64,000 bases of DNA from CAYOUV01 sp963790075 (GTDB lineage Bacteria > Chloroflexota > Anaerolineae > Anaerolineales > Villigracilaceae). The notes under the pieces are model-generated. The model saw only the letters and a program-made list of their open reading frames with translations. It did not search any database and had not been told where the DNA came from. The stretch covers positions 248,001-312,000 of the forward strand of contig CAWBNG010000003.1 in NCBI GenBank assembly GCA_963790075.1, read 5' to 3'. Position 1 is the first letter of the stretch. Each line of letters opens with the position of its first letter. A program made the position numbers and the translations under genes. Of this stretch, positions 6,869 to 15,140 are shown piece after piece.

Positions 6869-9800
6869 TTAACTGCCTCTTAGCAATTCATCACTAATTT
6901 CATCCAATCGCAAACTGATCATTTGGCTTGCGGAATCTCGACCCATGGTCACGCCATAAATCACTTCCGCTGCCTGGACGGTATTGCGATTGTGCGTAAT
7001 GACGACAAATTGTGTCCGCTCGCTCAACTCACGTAACAGGTCGCGGAAACGGCCAACATTTGCCTCGTCCAGCATAGCGTCAACCTCGTCCAGAACACAG
7101 ACCGGGGTTGGCGAAACTTTGAGCAGCGAAAACACCAGGGCAATCGCCGTGAGGCTACGCTCACCGCCCGAGAGCAGCGACAATCCTTGTTCTCTCCGTC
7201 CTGGCAGGCGCGCTTCAATGTCGATACCGGTATCAATCAGGTTATCCGGGTCGGTCAACACCAGACGGGCTGATCCTCCACCAAACAATCGGGTAAATAT
7301 TTGTTTGAATTCCCCGGCAACTTGCTCGAAAGTGAGCGAAAAGTCGCGCCTGGTCAGATCATCCAGTTCGGCGATAACCTGACGCAAATCTGCCTCGGCT
7401 TTTTGCAAATCAGCAACTTGTGATTTCATGAATTCGAAGCGTTCGCGCTCGGAATCATATTCCTGCTTTGCTTCCGGATTAACCGCGCCCATGCGCCGCA
7501 ACAACGCGCGTTGTTGGGTTACCTGTTCTTCTAATTCAATTGGCAATTCGGTGACTACCGGCAACTGTTCGACCATTCCATCAAACGGCAGAGGCACTGG
7601 GCCAGAAACGTCTTCTTCATAGGAAAACATCACCAGACCAAAATCATCCTCAATTTTATGGCGCAAAGAATCGAGGTTTTCCTGACGGCGGGCCAAATCG
7701 ATTTGTACCTGGGTATATTGTCGCTCGACACTGGCAAGCGCGCGTTGCGCCGTGGTCTCACGCTCTTGACGTTCAACATCCTGACGTTCCGCTTCGGCCA
7801 GTTCTTTTTCGGCCGGGTCAATTCGTACACGCAGCGTCTCAATTTGCTCGTTCAAGGTGTTTTCCTGTTGGCGCAGGGTTTCTTTTTCACGGTCCAAATT
7901 TTCCAGGGAATGATCAGTCTCATCCAAGCGTTGCTTCAGCGTAGCCTGCTGGTCTCCCAAACGGACAACAGCTTGCTGGCGTTCCACCAACCGCGAGCGC
8001 ACATCTGTCAAGGCTCGCTCCGAGACTGCCGCTCGCGTATTCCAATAGGTTACCTGGCTCTGGGCTTCTTCGGTTGACAGACTCGCCAACTCCGAGGCCA
8101 ATACACGGATTGTTTCCTGCGATTGCAATTCCTGACTTTCAATCTCGACGCGGGTCTCTTCTACTTGCTTTTGTTCAGATTGCGCTTCAACGACCTCATT
8201 TCGCAATTGAGCGATCTGGGATTTGTTCCATTCCAACTGCCGAAGGGCCGACTCCGATCCAAGCACAACCTGTTGCTCGGATTCCTGAGCCACCTCCAGG
8301 CGTTCCTGCGCAGACACCAGTGTTTGTTCGCACTTGACCAGTTCGCGTTGCGCTGCAGATATATCGTTGTTAAGGCGCTCAATTTCAGCGTCCAGGCCTG
8401 CTACTCGTTCGCTGAGCTCCTCCAGAGCAGACTGCAACTCCCGTCGCTGACGCGGTCGGCTCAAGGTTCCCGAGCGTGTTGCCCCTCCGGCAACCACCGA
8501 GCCATCCGCTCGAAAAACTTCACCACGTAATGTCACAGCCTTTATAGGTTGATCCTTGCCTTGCACCAACCTGCGCGCAGTAGCGCGATCTTTGACCACC
8601 AATACTTGTCCAAGCAAAAGGACAACAGCCGGAATCAATTCTTTTGGGGCGCGCACCAGTTCAGAAGCTACACCCAGGCAATTTGGGTCGTTGGGTGCTT
8701 TTAGTGGTCCAGCCTTGTTCAACCATTCGAGCGGCAGCAAGGTCGCTCGACCGGCATCAGCATTCTCGAGCAAGCGCAAAGCCTGTTCTGCGTCTTCACC
8801 TGAATCGAGCAAAACTGCATCCAGATGATCCCCTAGGGCGGAAGCAATCGCCACCTCATATTCGGCAGGAACGTCCAACATCGCACTCAGCGCACCAGGT
8901 GATTTATTAAGGCGCGAATCACGTACAGCCTCAAGCAGGAAACGTGCGCCTTCGGCGTATCCGGTAAGTGACTGTTCTGCCTGGACGAGTACCTCCAATT
9001 GAGTCCTAAGGCGTGTCTCCTCGTTTTCCCGGGCAGCCCGCGCCGCGATCTGTTTACGGCGATCGTCCTCTAAGGAAGAGACTTTCTTTTGTTGCTCTTT
9101 GAGGGCGGATCGGGCTTGAGCATGGGCTTTTTCCGCCCGAACTCGTTCCTTATCAACCGCCCGCTGTTTCTCTTCTGCCTGTTGTACTGCTTGTTCGGCT
9201 TCAGTCAATGCCGATTCGGTGGATACTGTTTTTCGTGCCAATTCAGTCCGGCGAGTTTCCAGACTGTCCATCCGAGCTAAAAATTCAGCATTTTGGGCGT
9301 TTAGAGAGTTCATTTTTTGGCGTGCAGCCATTAGTTTTTCTTCAATAACAGCATGTTCGGCTTGCCGGGACCTCAATGCTTCAACAGCCTGACTGTGCTG
9401 ATTATGCGCATCTTGATAATCGGCCTCTAAGCGAGTAATTTCTTGTTCGACTTCCTGAACGCGTTCCTGTCCAAGCTGCCCTTCGTCTTGAGCGCGTTCC
9501 TGCTCGCGCATGATGGATTGGCGCGCATCCCCCAAAGAACGGCGACGTTCTTCCAATACTGCCAGGTCGCGGCTGACAGTCTCACGTTGACTGTGAAGCG
9601 ACGATAACTCCCGGTGCCAGCCATTTAATTGGATCCGTAATGCCTGCAGACGGTCGCGGAAGGTCGAGAACTCAGCTTGATGCATTTGGTATTCATCGCG
9701 TGCTTGATTCAATTTTGCCTCATGCTCGCGAAGTAATTCGCGTGCATCAGCCAATTCTCTTTGGGAGTGATGCCAATGGTAACCATACCAATCACGAAGC

Positions 9801-10480
9801 AAGAGGCGCAAATCGGCTTGCGACTGACCATACTCCTGAGCGCGACGCGCCTGACGCTCAAGGCTTCGCAGGCGTGGTTCGAGTTCAGCCATGATATCCA
9901 GCACACGTTCCAGGTTACGTTGTGTTATTTCCAGACGACGTATGGCATCTTCGCGGCGCGATCGGTACAAGCCCACACCGGCCGCCTCTTCGAACAGACG
10001 GCGACGCTCATCAGCTTTGAGCGCCAGAGAAGCATCCACCAAACCCTGCCCAATGATCGTATAGGTTCGCTCACTCAAACCAGACTGGGCCAACAGCTCA
10101 TTGATCTCGCGCAGTCGAACCTGCTGTCCGTTGAGCAAGTACTCGTTATGCCCATCACGATATGCCCGACGCGTCAGACCAACTTCGCTGAAATCCACCG
10201 GGAGCCAATCATCGGCGTTATCGAACAAAACTGTAGCCGAAGCCATGCCAGCCCGCGGGCGCTGTTCTGAACCCGAGAAAATCATATCTTCGGTCTTCTT
10301 GCCTCGCAATAAACCGTAAGATTGTTCCCCAAGCACCCAACGCAAAGAATCCGCGATGTTTGACTTACCAGAACCGTTAGGACCTACAATCGCAGTGATA
10401 CCTTCGCCAAACTCAAAGACGGTGCGGGCGGCGAAGGTTTTATATCCGTGCAGTTCTAGAGATTTAAGACGCAAAGGCAT
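6869..10480 (-). CDS. smc: Chromosome segregation protein SMC
   Basis: At 1203 residues it has the full SMC layout: Walker A GPNGSGKSNIADSLRW near the N-terminus, two long coiled coils, a hinge around residues 500-690, and a C-terminal head with LSGGERSLTAIALVFS and Walker B PVCVLDEVDAMLDE. SMC dimers load on DNA with ScpAB and compact and resolve the chromosome; no scpA/scpB is in the window. The start ATG 10480 begins MPLRLKSLELHGYKTFA, the usual opening. It follows rnc by 24 nt and is probably co-transcribed with it, a common pairing. Confidence 0.97.
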   Translation of the reverse strand: MPLRLKSLELHGYKTFAARTVFEFGEGITAIVGPNGSGKSNIADSLRWVLGEQSYGLLRGKKTEDMIFSGSEQRPRAGMASATVLFDNADDWLPVDFSEVGLTRRAYRDGHNEYLLNGQQVRLREINELLAQSGLSERTYTIIGQGLVDASLALKADERRRLFEEAAGVGLYRSRREDAIRRLEITQRNLERVLDIMAELEPRLRSLERQARRAQEYGQSQADLRLLLRDWYGYHWHHSQRELADARELLREHEAKLNQARDEYQMHQAEFSTFRDRLQALRIQLNGWHRELSSLHSQRETVSRDLAVLEERRRSLGDARQSIMREQERAQDEGQLGQERVQEVEQEITRLEADYQDAHNQHSQAVEALRSRQAEHAVIEEKLMAARQKMNSLNAQNAEFLARMDSLETRRTELARKTVSTESALTEAEQAVQQAEEKQRAVDKERVRAEKAHAQARSALKEQQKKVSSLEDDRRKQIAARAARENEETRLRTQLEVLVQAEQSLTGYAEGARFLLEAVRDSRLNKSPGALSAMLDVPAEYEVAIASALGDHLDAVLLDSGEDAEQALRLLENADAGRATLLPLEWLNKAGPLKAPNDPNCLGVASELVRAPKELIPAVVLLLGQVLVVKDRATARRLVQGKDQPIKAVTLRGEVFRADGSVVAGGATRSGTLSRPRQRRELQSALEELSERVAGLDAEIERLNNDISAAQRELVKCEQTLVSAQERLEVAQESEQQVVLGSESALRQLEWNKSQIAQLRNEVVEAQSEQKQVEETRVEIESQELQSQETIRVLASELASLSTEEAQSQVTYWNTRAAVSERALTDVRSRLVERQQAVVRLGDQQATLKQRLDETDHSLENLDREKETLRQQENTLNEQIETLRVRIDPAEKELAEAERQDVERQERETTAQRALASVERQYTQVQIDLARRQENLDSLRHKIEDDFGLVMFSYEEDVSGPVPLPFDGMVEQLPVVTELPIELEEQVTQQRALLRRMGAVNPEAKQEYDSERERFEFMKSQVADLQKAEADLRQVIAELDDLTRRDFSLTFEQVAGEFKQIFTRLFGGGSARLVLTDPDNLIDTGIDIEARLPGRREQGLSLLSGGERSLTAIALVFSLLKVSPTPVCVLDEVDAMLDEANVGRFRDLLRELSERTQFVVITHNRNTVQAAEVIYGVTMGRDSASQMISLRLDEISDELLRGS

Positions 10481-10504
10481 ATAGTTAAAACCAGAAAATA
10501 GAAT

Positions 10505-11293
10505 TTAAGAATTGGTGGACCCTAATCGTTTAAGCGCATCCAGCGCAGCATTCATCTCAGCCACCTGCTTACTTGTTCCGCGACCGGAACCGTACGTCTT
10601 TCGATTGACCCGGACCTCGACTAAAAATTCTTTGGCGTGGTCCGGTCCGCTCTCGCTGACAGTAACATAAAATGGTGTTCCCAATCCTTCGGACTGGGCC
10701 CATTCCTGGAAATGGCTTTTTGAGTCATAAATTTCCAGGCGTTGCATAACCCGTTCACGAGCCTCTTCCAGAAGCGGGAAAATAAACGCCTCAACTGCCG
10801 GGATACCACCTTGCAGATACAGGGCACCGACCAGGGCTTCGAAGGTTCCGCAAAGAATAGCCGGCCGTTCCTGCCCTCCAGAGTTGCGTTCTCCGCGTCC
10901 AAGGCGAATTGCAGGACCCAAATCCATATTTTGAGCGAATTCGGCCAGTTGCTCTGTGCGCACCAAAGCCGAGCGCAAGCGGGTCAGATCGCCTTCGCTC
11001 ATTTCAGGAAAACGATTATATAACCAGGCACCGACGATAAAATCCAAGACGGCATCCCCCAGGAATTCCAGCCGCTCATTATCTTCCAATGCTTCAGGAT
11101 GCTCGTTAATGTATGAGCGGTGGGTCAATGCGCGCGAAAGCAGTTGTAGATTGGTAAATGGCAGGGAGAGACGCCGAACCGTTTCAGATGGGGGTTCCAC
11201 CTGTCCCCTATCGCTTAATCGCGAGTCCAAGATAACCTCCTTGGAACTCAGGGAGCGCCAGCCACCGATGAGTTCGTGTGGCTGGCGGTCCAT
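10505..11293 (-). CDS. rnc: Ribonuclease III
   Basis: The 262-residue protein carries the RNase III signature NERLEFLGDAVLDF with the catalytic acidic residues, and a C-terminal double-stranded-RNA-binding domain (HFQEWAQSEG ... GRGTSKQVAEMNAALDAL). The enzyme processes rRNA precursors and other duplex RNA. About 40 residues precede the usual family start, so the true start could be further in; ATG 11293 has AGGA 5 nt upstream and is kept. It is the first gene of the rnc-smc pair. Confidence 0.94.
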   Translation of the reverse strand: MDRQPHELIGGWRSLSSKEVILDSRLSDRGQVEPPSETVRRLSLPFTNLQLLSRALTHRSYINEHPEALEDNERLEFLGDAVLDFIVGAWLYNRFPEMSEGDLTRLRSALVRTEQLAEFAQNMDLGPAIRLGRGERNSGGQERPAILCGTFEALVGALYLQGGIPAVEAFIFPLLEEARERVMQRLEIYDSKSHFQEWAQSEGLGTPFYVTVSESGPDHAKEFLVEVRVNRKTYGSGRGTSKQVAEMNAALDALKRLGSTNS

Positions 11294-11428
11294 CAGTTCC
11301 TAATAGAATTTTAGATATCGATTTTAACCTGAATTCAGTTTCGTGACTACCCTGCAAACAAATAGAAACGACATCTTTATCAAATTTTAAGAAAAGAAGG
11401 TAGAATATTATGAATAAGGAGTAACTAT

Positions 11429-12361
11429 TTGGAAACACCATCTACGAACGAAATACGTTTTTTACAAGCGACCGAAATGGGACTTGGAGCCTGGTCCTGG
11501 GGGGATCGAATCATGTGGAACTACGGTCACGGTTACAGCGACGACGATATCCGCGCGGCCTTCGATGTTTCGGTCGAAGAGGGGATCCGCTTTATCGACA
11601 CCGCCGAATCTTATGGAAATGGGCGCTCGGAACGGCTTTTAGGACAATTTATCAAGGAAAGCCAGCAAGCGGTGCTCGTGGCGACCAAGTTTACTCCCTA
11701 TCCGTGGCGATTAAATAAAAAGCTGCTGCTGACCGCAATCGAACACAACCTGGAACGATTAGGGATGGACTCAGTTGACCTCTACCAGATCCACTTCCCC
11801 TTCCCTTTCACGTCGATCGAAACCTGGATGGATGGGATGACCGAGGCTGTAAACCAGGGGTTGACCCGTGCCATCGGCGTTTCAAATTTTAATCAAAGTC
11901 AGATGCTACGTGCGTATTCTGCGCTGGCGCAGAAAAATATCCCGCTTGCATCTAACCAGATGCATTATAGTTTATTGGATCGCAGTATCGAAAAAAATGG
12001 GATCCTGGCACGCTGCAAAGAATTGGGGATACGCCTGATCGCTTATAGCCCCTTGGAAATGGGTTTGTTAACCGGAAAGTACAGCACCGAGAATCCCCCT
12101 GCCGGCTTGCGTGGACGTCGTTATGGCAGTCTATTGACCAAACTGCCTGCACTGCTAAAATTGATGACCGAAATCGGCCAGGACCAGGGTGGTAAATCCC
12201 CGGTACAAATCGCATTGAATTGGTGCATTTGCAAAGGCACATTGCCGATTCCAGGCGCTAAAACTGCCGAACAAGCCCAACAAAATGCAGGCGCTCTCGG
12301 CTGGCGCTTAACCGAAGACCAGGTTAATGCATTGGATGAAACCAGCGATTTGCCTGGATAA
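11429..12361 (+). CDS. Aldo/keto reductase
   Basis: A 310-residue TIM-barrel oxidoreductase. Asp-Tyr-Lys-His active-site features are seen: FIDTAESYGNGRSE supplies Asp and Tyr, VATKF the Lys, and DLYQIHFP the His. Near the C-terminus LPIPGAKTAEQAQQNAGALGWRL is the NADPH-binding signature. The substrate is not predictable. The start is TTG 11429, preferred because AAGGAG lies 8 nt upstream; a later ATG (11477) would remove part of the first strand. It appears to be a single-gene unit divergent from rnc. Confidence 0.88.
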   Translation: METPSTNEIRFLQATEMGLGAWSWGDRIMWNYGHGYSDDDIRAAFDVSVEEGIRFIDTAESYGNGRSERLLGQFIKESQQAVLVATKFTPYPWRLNKKLLLTAIEHNLERLGMDSVDLYQIHFPFPFTSIETWMDGMTEAVNQGLTRAIGVSNFNQSQMLRAYSALAQKNIPLASNQMHYSLLDRSIEKNGILARCKELGIRLIAYSPLEMGLLTGKYSTENPPAGLRGRRYGSLLTKLPALLKLMTEIGQDQGGKSPVQIALNWCICKGTLPIPGAKTAEQAQQNAGALGWRLTEDQVNALDETSDLPG

Positions 12362-12421
12362 CGTAACGATCCGATAAAACCTGTACACTGGTTAACAAAC
12401 CTATATTAAACCTTCTCGCTG

Positions 12422-12430
12422 TGCTATAAT
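12422..12430 (+). promoter_or_regulatory. Extended -10 promoter of aspS
   Basis: TGCTATAAT is a perfect extended -10; the -35 position (TATATT, 12402-12407) is weak. Transcription would begin near 12437, giving a 5' leader of about 180 nt that contains the attenuator. Confidence 0.65.
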
Positions 12431-12453
12431 TCGGCAACTCTGGAGACATCCTA

Positions 12454-12543
12454 ATGCCAAGGACCGGACTGCGCAAAAACGAAAATGACAATAATTCGTC
12501 GGACGAATATCCTCGGGCCGACTGGCGCAGCCTGCCAGTATAA
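12454..12543 (+). CDS. Putative Asn/Asp-rich leader peptide of aspS (29 aa)
   Basis: A small open frame, ATG 12454 to TAA 12541-12543, preceded by GGAG about 8 nt upstream. Seven of 29 residues are Asn or Asp (Asn9, 11, 13, 14; Asp12, 17, 23), with the cluster KNENDNNSSDE at 8-18. It ends 24 nt before the 5' arm of a terminator hairpin, as in classical amino-acid attenuators. Translation is inferred; the frame is too short for coding statistics. If real, its job is to let the ribosome sense charged tRNA-Asn and tRNA-Asp rather than to make a functional peptide. Confidence 0.6.
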   Translation: MPRTGLRKNENDNNSSDEYPRADWRSLPV

Positions 12544-12600
12544 GAAATCTTTTTCGAAATACCCAGTCGCCCAACGCAATTCGCGAAGGGCGATTTATTT
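12515..12600 (+). promoter_or_regulatory. Transcription attenuator in the aspS leader
   Basis: Three alternative stems are readable. (a) ACTGGC 12521-12526 with GCCAGT 12534-12539. (b) An antiterminator of 10 pairs with one bulged C: 12515-12525 (GGGCCGACTGG) with 12563-12572 (CCAGTCGCCC). (c) A terminator: TCGCCC 12567-12572 with GGGCGA 12588-12593, inner CGC/GCG, followed by TTTATTTT. Stems b and c share 12567-12572 and exclude each other; a and b also exclude each other. A ribosome stalled at the Asn/Asp cluster leaves 12515-12525 free and favours b, hence aspS expression. Folding was done by eye. Confidence 0.65.
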
Positions 12601-12615
12601 TGTAGGAGGATCAGC

Positions 12616-14388
12616 ATGTACAAAACTCATACCTGTGGAGAATTACGTGCCTCGCATGTCGGGCAGACCGTCACCCTGGCCGGTTGGGTGCACCGCCACC
12701 GTGATCATGGTGGCGTGACCTTCATCGATTTGCGCGATCGCTTCGGATTGGTACAGGTGGTGGCTGATCCCGAAAAGTTCCCGATCATGCAAGATGTCCG
12801 CGCTGAATGGGTCCTGCAGATCATCGGAGTCGTACGTCCACGTCCGGAAGGCGCCGAAAACCCGGATTTACCCACCGGTGAAATCGAAGTTGGCGTACAA
12901 GAAGTAAATGTGCTCAACCCTGCCAAGCCGTTACCTTTCCTGATCAACAAGGAAGAGGAAATCGACGAAAATCTCCGCTTGAAATATCGTTATTTGGACC
13001 TGCGGCATGAGCGCATGCAAAAGAACCTGGTCTTACGCCACCGGGTGGTTAAATTCATTCGGGATTACCTTGATCAGAAAGGTTTCCTCGAGATAGAGAC
13101 CCCAATTCTCTTCAAGACCACCCCGGAAGGCGCGCGCGATTACCTCGTGCCTTCCCGGGTTCACCCAGGCGAGTTTTATGCGCTACCGCAATCCCCCCAG
13201 CAATTAAAGCAAATGCTGCAAGTGGCCGGTGTGGAACGTTATTTCCAGATTGCGCGCTGTTTTCGTGACGAGGATCAACGCGGTGACCGGCAGCCAGAGT
13301 TCACGCAGCTTGATCTGGAAATGTCCTTTGTCGAACGCAACGATGTGATGAGCCTGATCGAAGATTTATTCACCGGGATGGTCAAGGAAGTTGTGCCTCA
13401 CAAACATCTCCTGGCATCCCCCTGGCCGCGGATAACCTATCACGAAGCCTTGGAGAGATACGGCAAGGACAATCCGGATATTCGCTTCGGCTTGGAATTG
13501 CAGGACGTTTCGGACCTTGCGGAAGGTTGTGGATTCAACGTTTTCGAAGGGACCATCGCCAGCGGCGGTCACGTTCGCGGCATCAATGCCAAAGGACTGG
13601 GAGACTATACCCGTCGCCAGATCGATGAATTAACTGAATGGGTCAAACAGTTTGGTGCTAAAGGACTCGCATACGTGGCTCTACCGTCTGACGGCAGTGA
13701 GATGCGTTCACCAATCGCCAAGTTTTTCTCCGATGAGCGCTTCAAGGCCATTCTCGGACGCATGGAAGCCGAAAAGGGCGACCTGTTGCTATTCGTGGCT
13801 GACAAACCTACGCTAGTGTTCGATGTCCTTGGACGGCTGCGCGTCCATTTGGGTGATCTGCTCGGACTGCGAGATCCGGACTTATTAGGTTTCTGTTGGG
13901 TGATCGATTTCCCCTTCGTGATGTGGAACGAAGAGGAAAAACGCTGGGACCCCAGCCACCACCTGTTTACTGCGCCAATGCCAGAGGACACAGCCCTGCT
14001 GGATTCTGAACCCGGCCAGGCACGGGGAACCCAATATGATTTGGTTCTAAATAACTATGAAGTCGGTGGTGGTTCAATCCGGATCCACAAACGAGATTTA
14101 CAGGAAAAAGTATTCAAACTGATCGGACTCGACCCGGATGTCGCTCGCGAGCGTTTCGGTCACATGCTGGAGGCCTTCGAGTACGGCACGCCGCCGCACG
14201 GAGGTATTGCCCCGGGCATCGACCGCATCTGCATGATCCTGACTGATGAGCCAAATATCCGAGAAGTGATCGCATTCCCCAAAAACCAGGCTGCCCGCGA
14301 CGTAATGGGGGATGCGCCATCACCTGTTGAACCAAAACAATTGAAGGAACTTCATATCAAGCTGGACTTACCAGTCGAGAAAAAATAG
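12616..14388 (+). CDS. aspS: Aspartyl-tRNA synthetase (bacterial type)
   Basis: The 590-residue class II synthetase has an N-terminal OB-fold anticodon-binding domain (AGWVHRHRDHGGVTFIDLRD), motif 2 region FRDEDQRGDRQPEFTQLDLE, the bacterial GAD insertion at about 290-420 and motif 3 GIAPGIDRICMILTDE. It charges tRNA-Asp with aspartate; whether it also mischarges tRNA-Asn (non-discriminating form, partnered by GatCAB) cannot be told by eye, but the Asn- and Asp-rich leader upstream would fit that. The start ATG has TAGGAGG 8 nt upstream. A strong terminator follows at 14396. Confidence 0.96.
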   Translation: MYKTHTCGELRASHVGQTVTLAGWVHRHRDHGGVTFIDLRDRFGLVQVVADPEKFPIMQDVRAEWVLQIIGVVRPRPEGAENPDLPTGEIEVGVQEVNVLNPAKPLPFLINKEEEIDENLRLKYRYLDLRHERMQKNLVLRHRVVKFIRDYLDQKGFLEIETPILFKTTPEGARDYLVPSRVHPGEFYALPQSPQQLKQMLQVAGVERYFQIARCFRDEDQRGDRQPEFTQLDLEMSFVERNDVMSLIEDLFTGMVKEVVPHKHLLASPWPRITYHEALERYGKDNPDIRFGLELQDVSDLAEGCGFNVFEGTIASGGHVRGINAKGLGDYTRRQIDELTEWVKQFGAKGLAYVALPSDGSEMRSPIAKFFSDERFKAILGRMEAEKGDLLLFVADKPTLVFDVLGRLRVHLGDLLGLRDPDLLGFCWVIDFPFVMWNEEEKRWDPSHHLFTAPMPEDTALLDSEPGQARGTQYDLVLNNYEVGGGSIRIHKRDLQEKVFKLIGLDPDVARERFGHMLEAFEYGTPPHGGIAPGIDRICMILTDEPNIREVIAFPKNQAARDVMGDAPSPVEPKQLKELHIKLDLPVEKK

Positions 14389-14395
14389 GCTGAGT

Positions 14396-14429
14396 CCCGG
14401 GGATGGCACCAGCTCATCCCCGGGTTTTT
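14396..14429 (+). terminator. Intrinsic terminator of aspS
   Basis: CCCGGGGATG (14396-14405) pairs perfectly with CATCCCCGGG (14415-14424), followed by TTTTT. The loop GCACCAGCT resembles that of the rpsR hairpin. Confidence 0.92.
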
Positions 14430-14479
14430 ATGTCCAATTAAGCTTTCCCTACCCACCCCTTTGACTTTATGGTATAAAA

Positions 14480-14710
14480 CAGATGGCCCTGCTGTGCACG
14501 TGATGACGCACCTATACGGTTCTGAGCCAACACACACCAAACGGGTCTCAATCTCACGTCAACGACGCGATAGGCTAGAGCCAAGGCGAAGTTGCCGGGT
14601 CGGGACCCATCCTGCGAAAGCAGGTTCAGAACTGCGCTGCACACGGCATAAGCGGGGTTTTCTTTTTCCGAGATTGATATCTGACAGGTTATCCGCCTGT
14701 CAGATTTTAT
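14480..14710 (+). ncRNA. Candidate structured non-coding RNA I, downstream of aspS
   Basis: No open frame fits here. The 5' end (from GGCCCTGCTGTGC, about 14485) pairs imperfectly with the 3' end (GCTGCACACGGCATAAGCGGGG), and inside that a 12-pair stem forms between CGGTTCTGAGCC and GGTTCAGAACTG. Further hairpins are GGGTC/GACCC and CCTGC-GAAA-GCAGG with a GNRA loop. A T-rich run follows the closing arm (14657-14667), and a perfect terminator lies at 14679-14705. The long rod with paired ends and about 190 nt recalls 6S RNA, but no 6S consensus is recognised, so the class is left open. Confidence 0.5.
14679..14710 (+). terminator. Intrinsic terminator of candidate RNA I
   Basis: ATCTGACAGG (14679-14688) pairs with CCTGTCAGAT (14696-14705), followed by TTTATT. 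Confidence 0.88.
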
Positions 14711-14729
14711 TCCCCCAAAAAATAAATGC

Positions 14730-14758
14730 TTGACTCAAATTGCAGGAACGTGTAAAAT
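14730..14758 (+). promoter_or_regulatory. Consensus promoter of the structured leader before the EamA gene
   Basis: TTGACT (14730-14735), a 17-bp spacer and TAAAAT (14753-14758). This is one of the best promoters in the window and has no nearby start codon, so it should transcribe the RNA from about 14765. Confidence 0.78.
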
Positions 14759-14764
14759 CAGCGC

Positions 14765-14950
14765 CAACATATCCATAAGGATACTTGCCAGACTTACAAA
14801 TCAAATAAACGGAGAATTAGCGGCTGGACCCTGTTCCTGACAGGGTTACGAGGTGGAGGTTCCTCCTGGCGACAGGAGCGCTAACCCGGTTTCCCGGGGA
14901 ACATCGGATAGATCAGCGGATGCCTCTGGAGCCCGATCACGGGCTTCTTT
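14765..14950 (+). ncRNA. Candidate structured RNA II with its own terminator
   Basis: A closed multi-stem unit is seen: TTAGCG (14817-14822) with CGCTAA (14879-14884) encloses ACCCTGT/ACAGGGT (14828-14846), GGAGG/CCTCC (14855-14866) and an alternative TCCTG/CAGGA. Further stems follow at CCCGG-TTT-CCGGG, and AGCCCG-ATCA-CGGGCT (14930-14945) with TTCTTTCT behind it reads as a terminator. The unit could be a free small RNA or the aptamer half of a riboswitch for the EamA gene. I do not recognise a known riboswitch consensus. Confidence 0.5.
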
Positions 14951-14959
14951 CTCCCTTCC

Positions 14960-15117
14960 GAAACAAGTAACTGCTGAAAACTGGGCGGTAACGCTCAGGC
15001 CAAAGCAGCACAGTGATCAAGCAAGCCTGAATGGTTGCTTGTCTAATTAGGAAGGGCTGCTTTCTTTAATAGCATTCTTGCAATGCAAAAGCACGCCCTG
15101 GCGTGCTTTTTGTTTTT
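14960..15117 (+). promoter_or_regulatory. Structured leader III and terminator directly before the EamA transporter
   Basis: CTGGGCG-GTAA-CGCTCAG (14981-14998) is a hairpin with a GNRA loop; AAAGCAGC (15002-15009) can pair either with the upstream ACTGCTG or with GCTGCTTT (15056-15063), and CAAGCAA/TTGCTTG forms another hairpin between. GCACGCC (15091-15097) and GGCGTGC (15100-15106) with TTTTTGTTTTT form a strong terminator that ends 24 nt before the transporter start. The alternative pairing plus terminator fits cis-regulation by premature termination; the signal is unknown. Confidence 0.5.
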
Positions 15118-15140
15118 CAAGGAGTCAGCTTGAGGAATTT

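Noticed and set aside
8123..8530. Open frames on the plus strand inside smc and other long genes
   Set aside because: They are antisense shadows without ribosome sites or protein-like composition.
12437..12600. T-box riboswitch in the aspS leader
   Set aside because: No T-box core (GGGTGGNACCGCG-like) is present; the leader-peptide attenuator explains the stems better.
14981..15012. Glycine riboswitch half (GCTCAGGCCAAAGCAG resembles CTCTCAGGCAAAAGGACAG)
   Set aside because: The conserved GGACAGAG and the upstream GCCGAAGG parts are missing, and the neighbour is not a glycine gene.
14480..15117. Identification of the non-coding RNAs as 6S, SRP, RNase P or tmRNA
   Set aside because: Diagnostic sequences of SRP domain IV, RNase P CR I/V and tmRNA ends are absent; the 6S resemblance is only in overall rod shape and length.
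15078..15140. Extending the EamA protein upstream of 15141
   Set aside because: The extra codons lie inside the terminator hairpin and lack a ribosome site.
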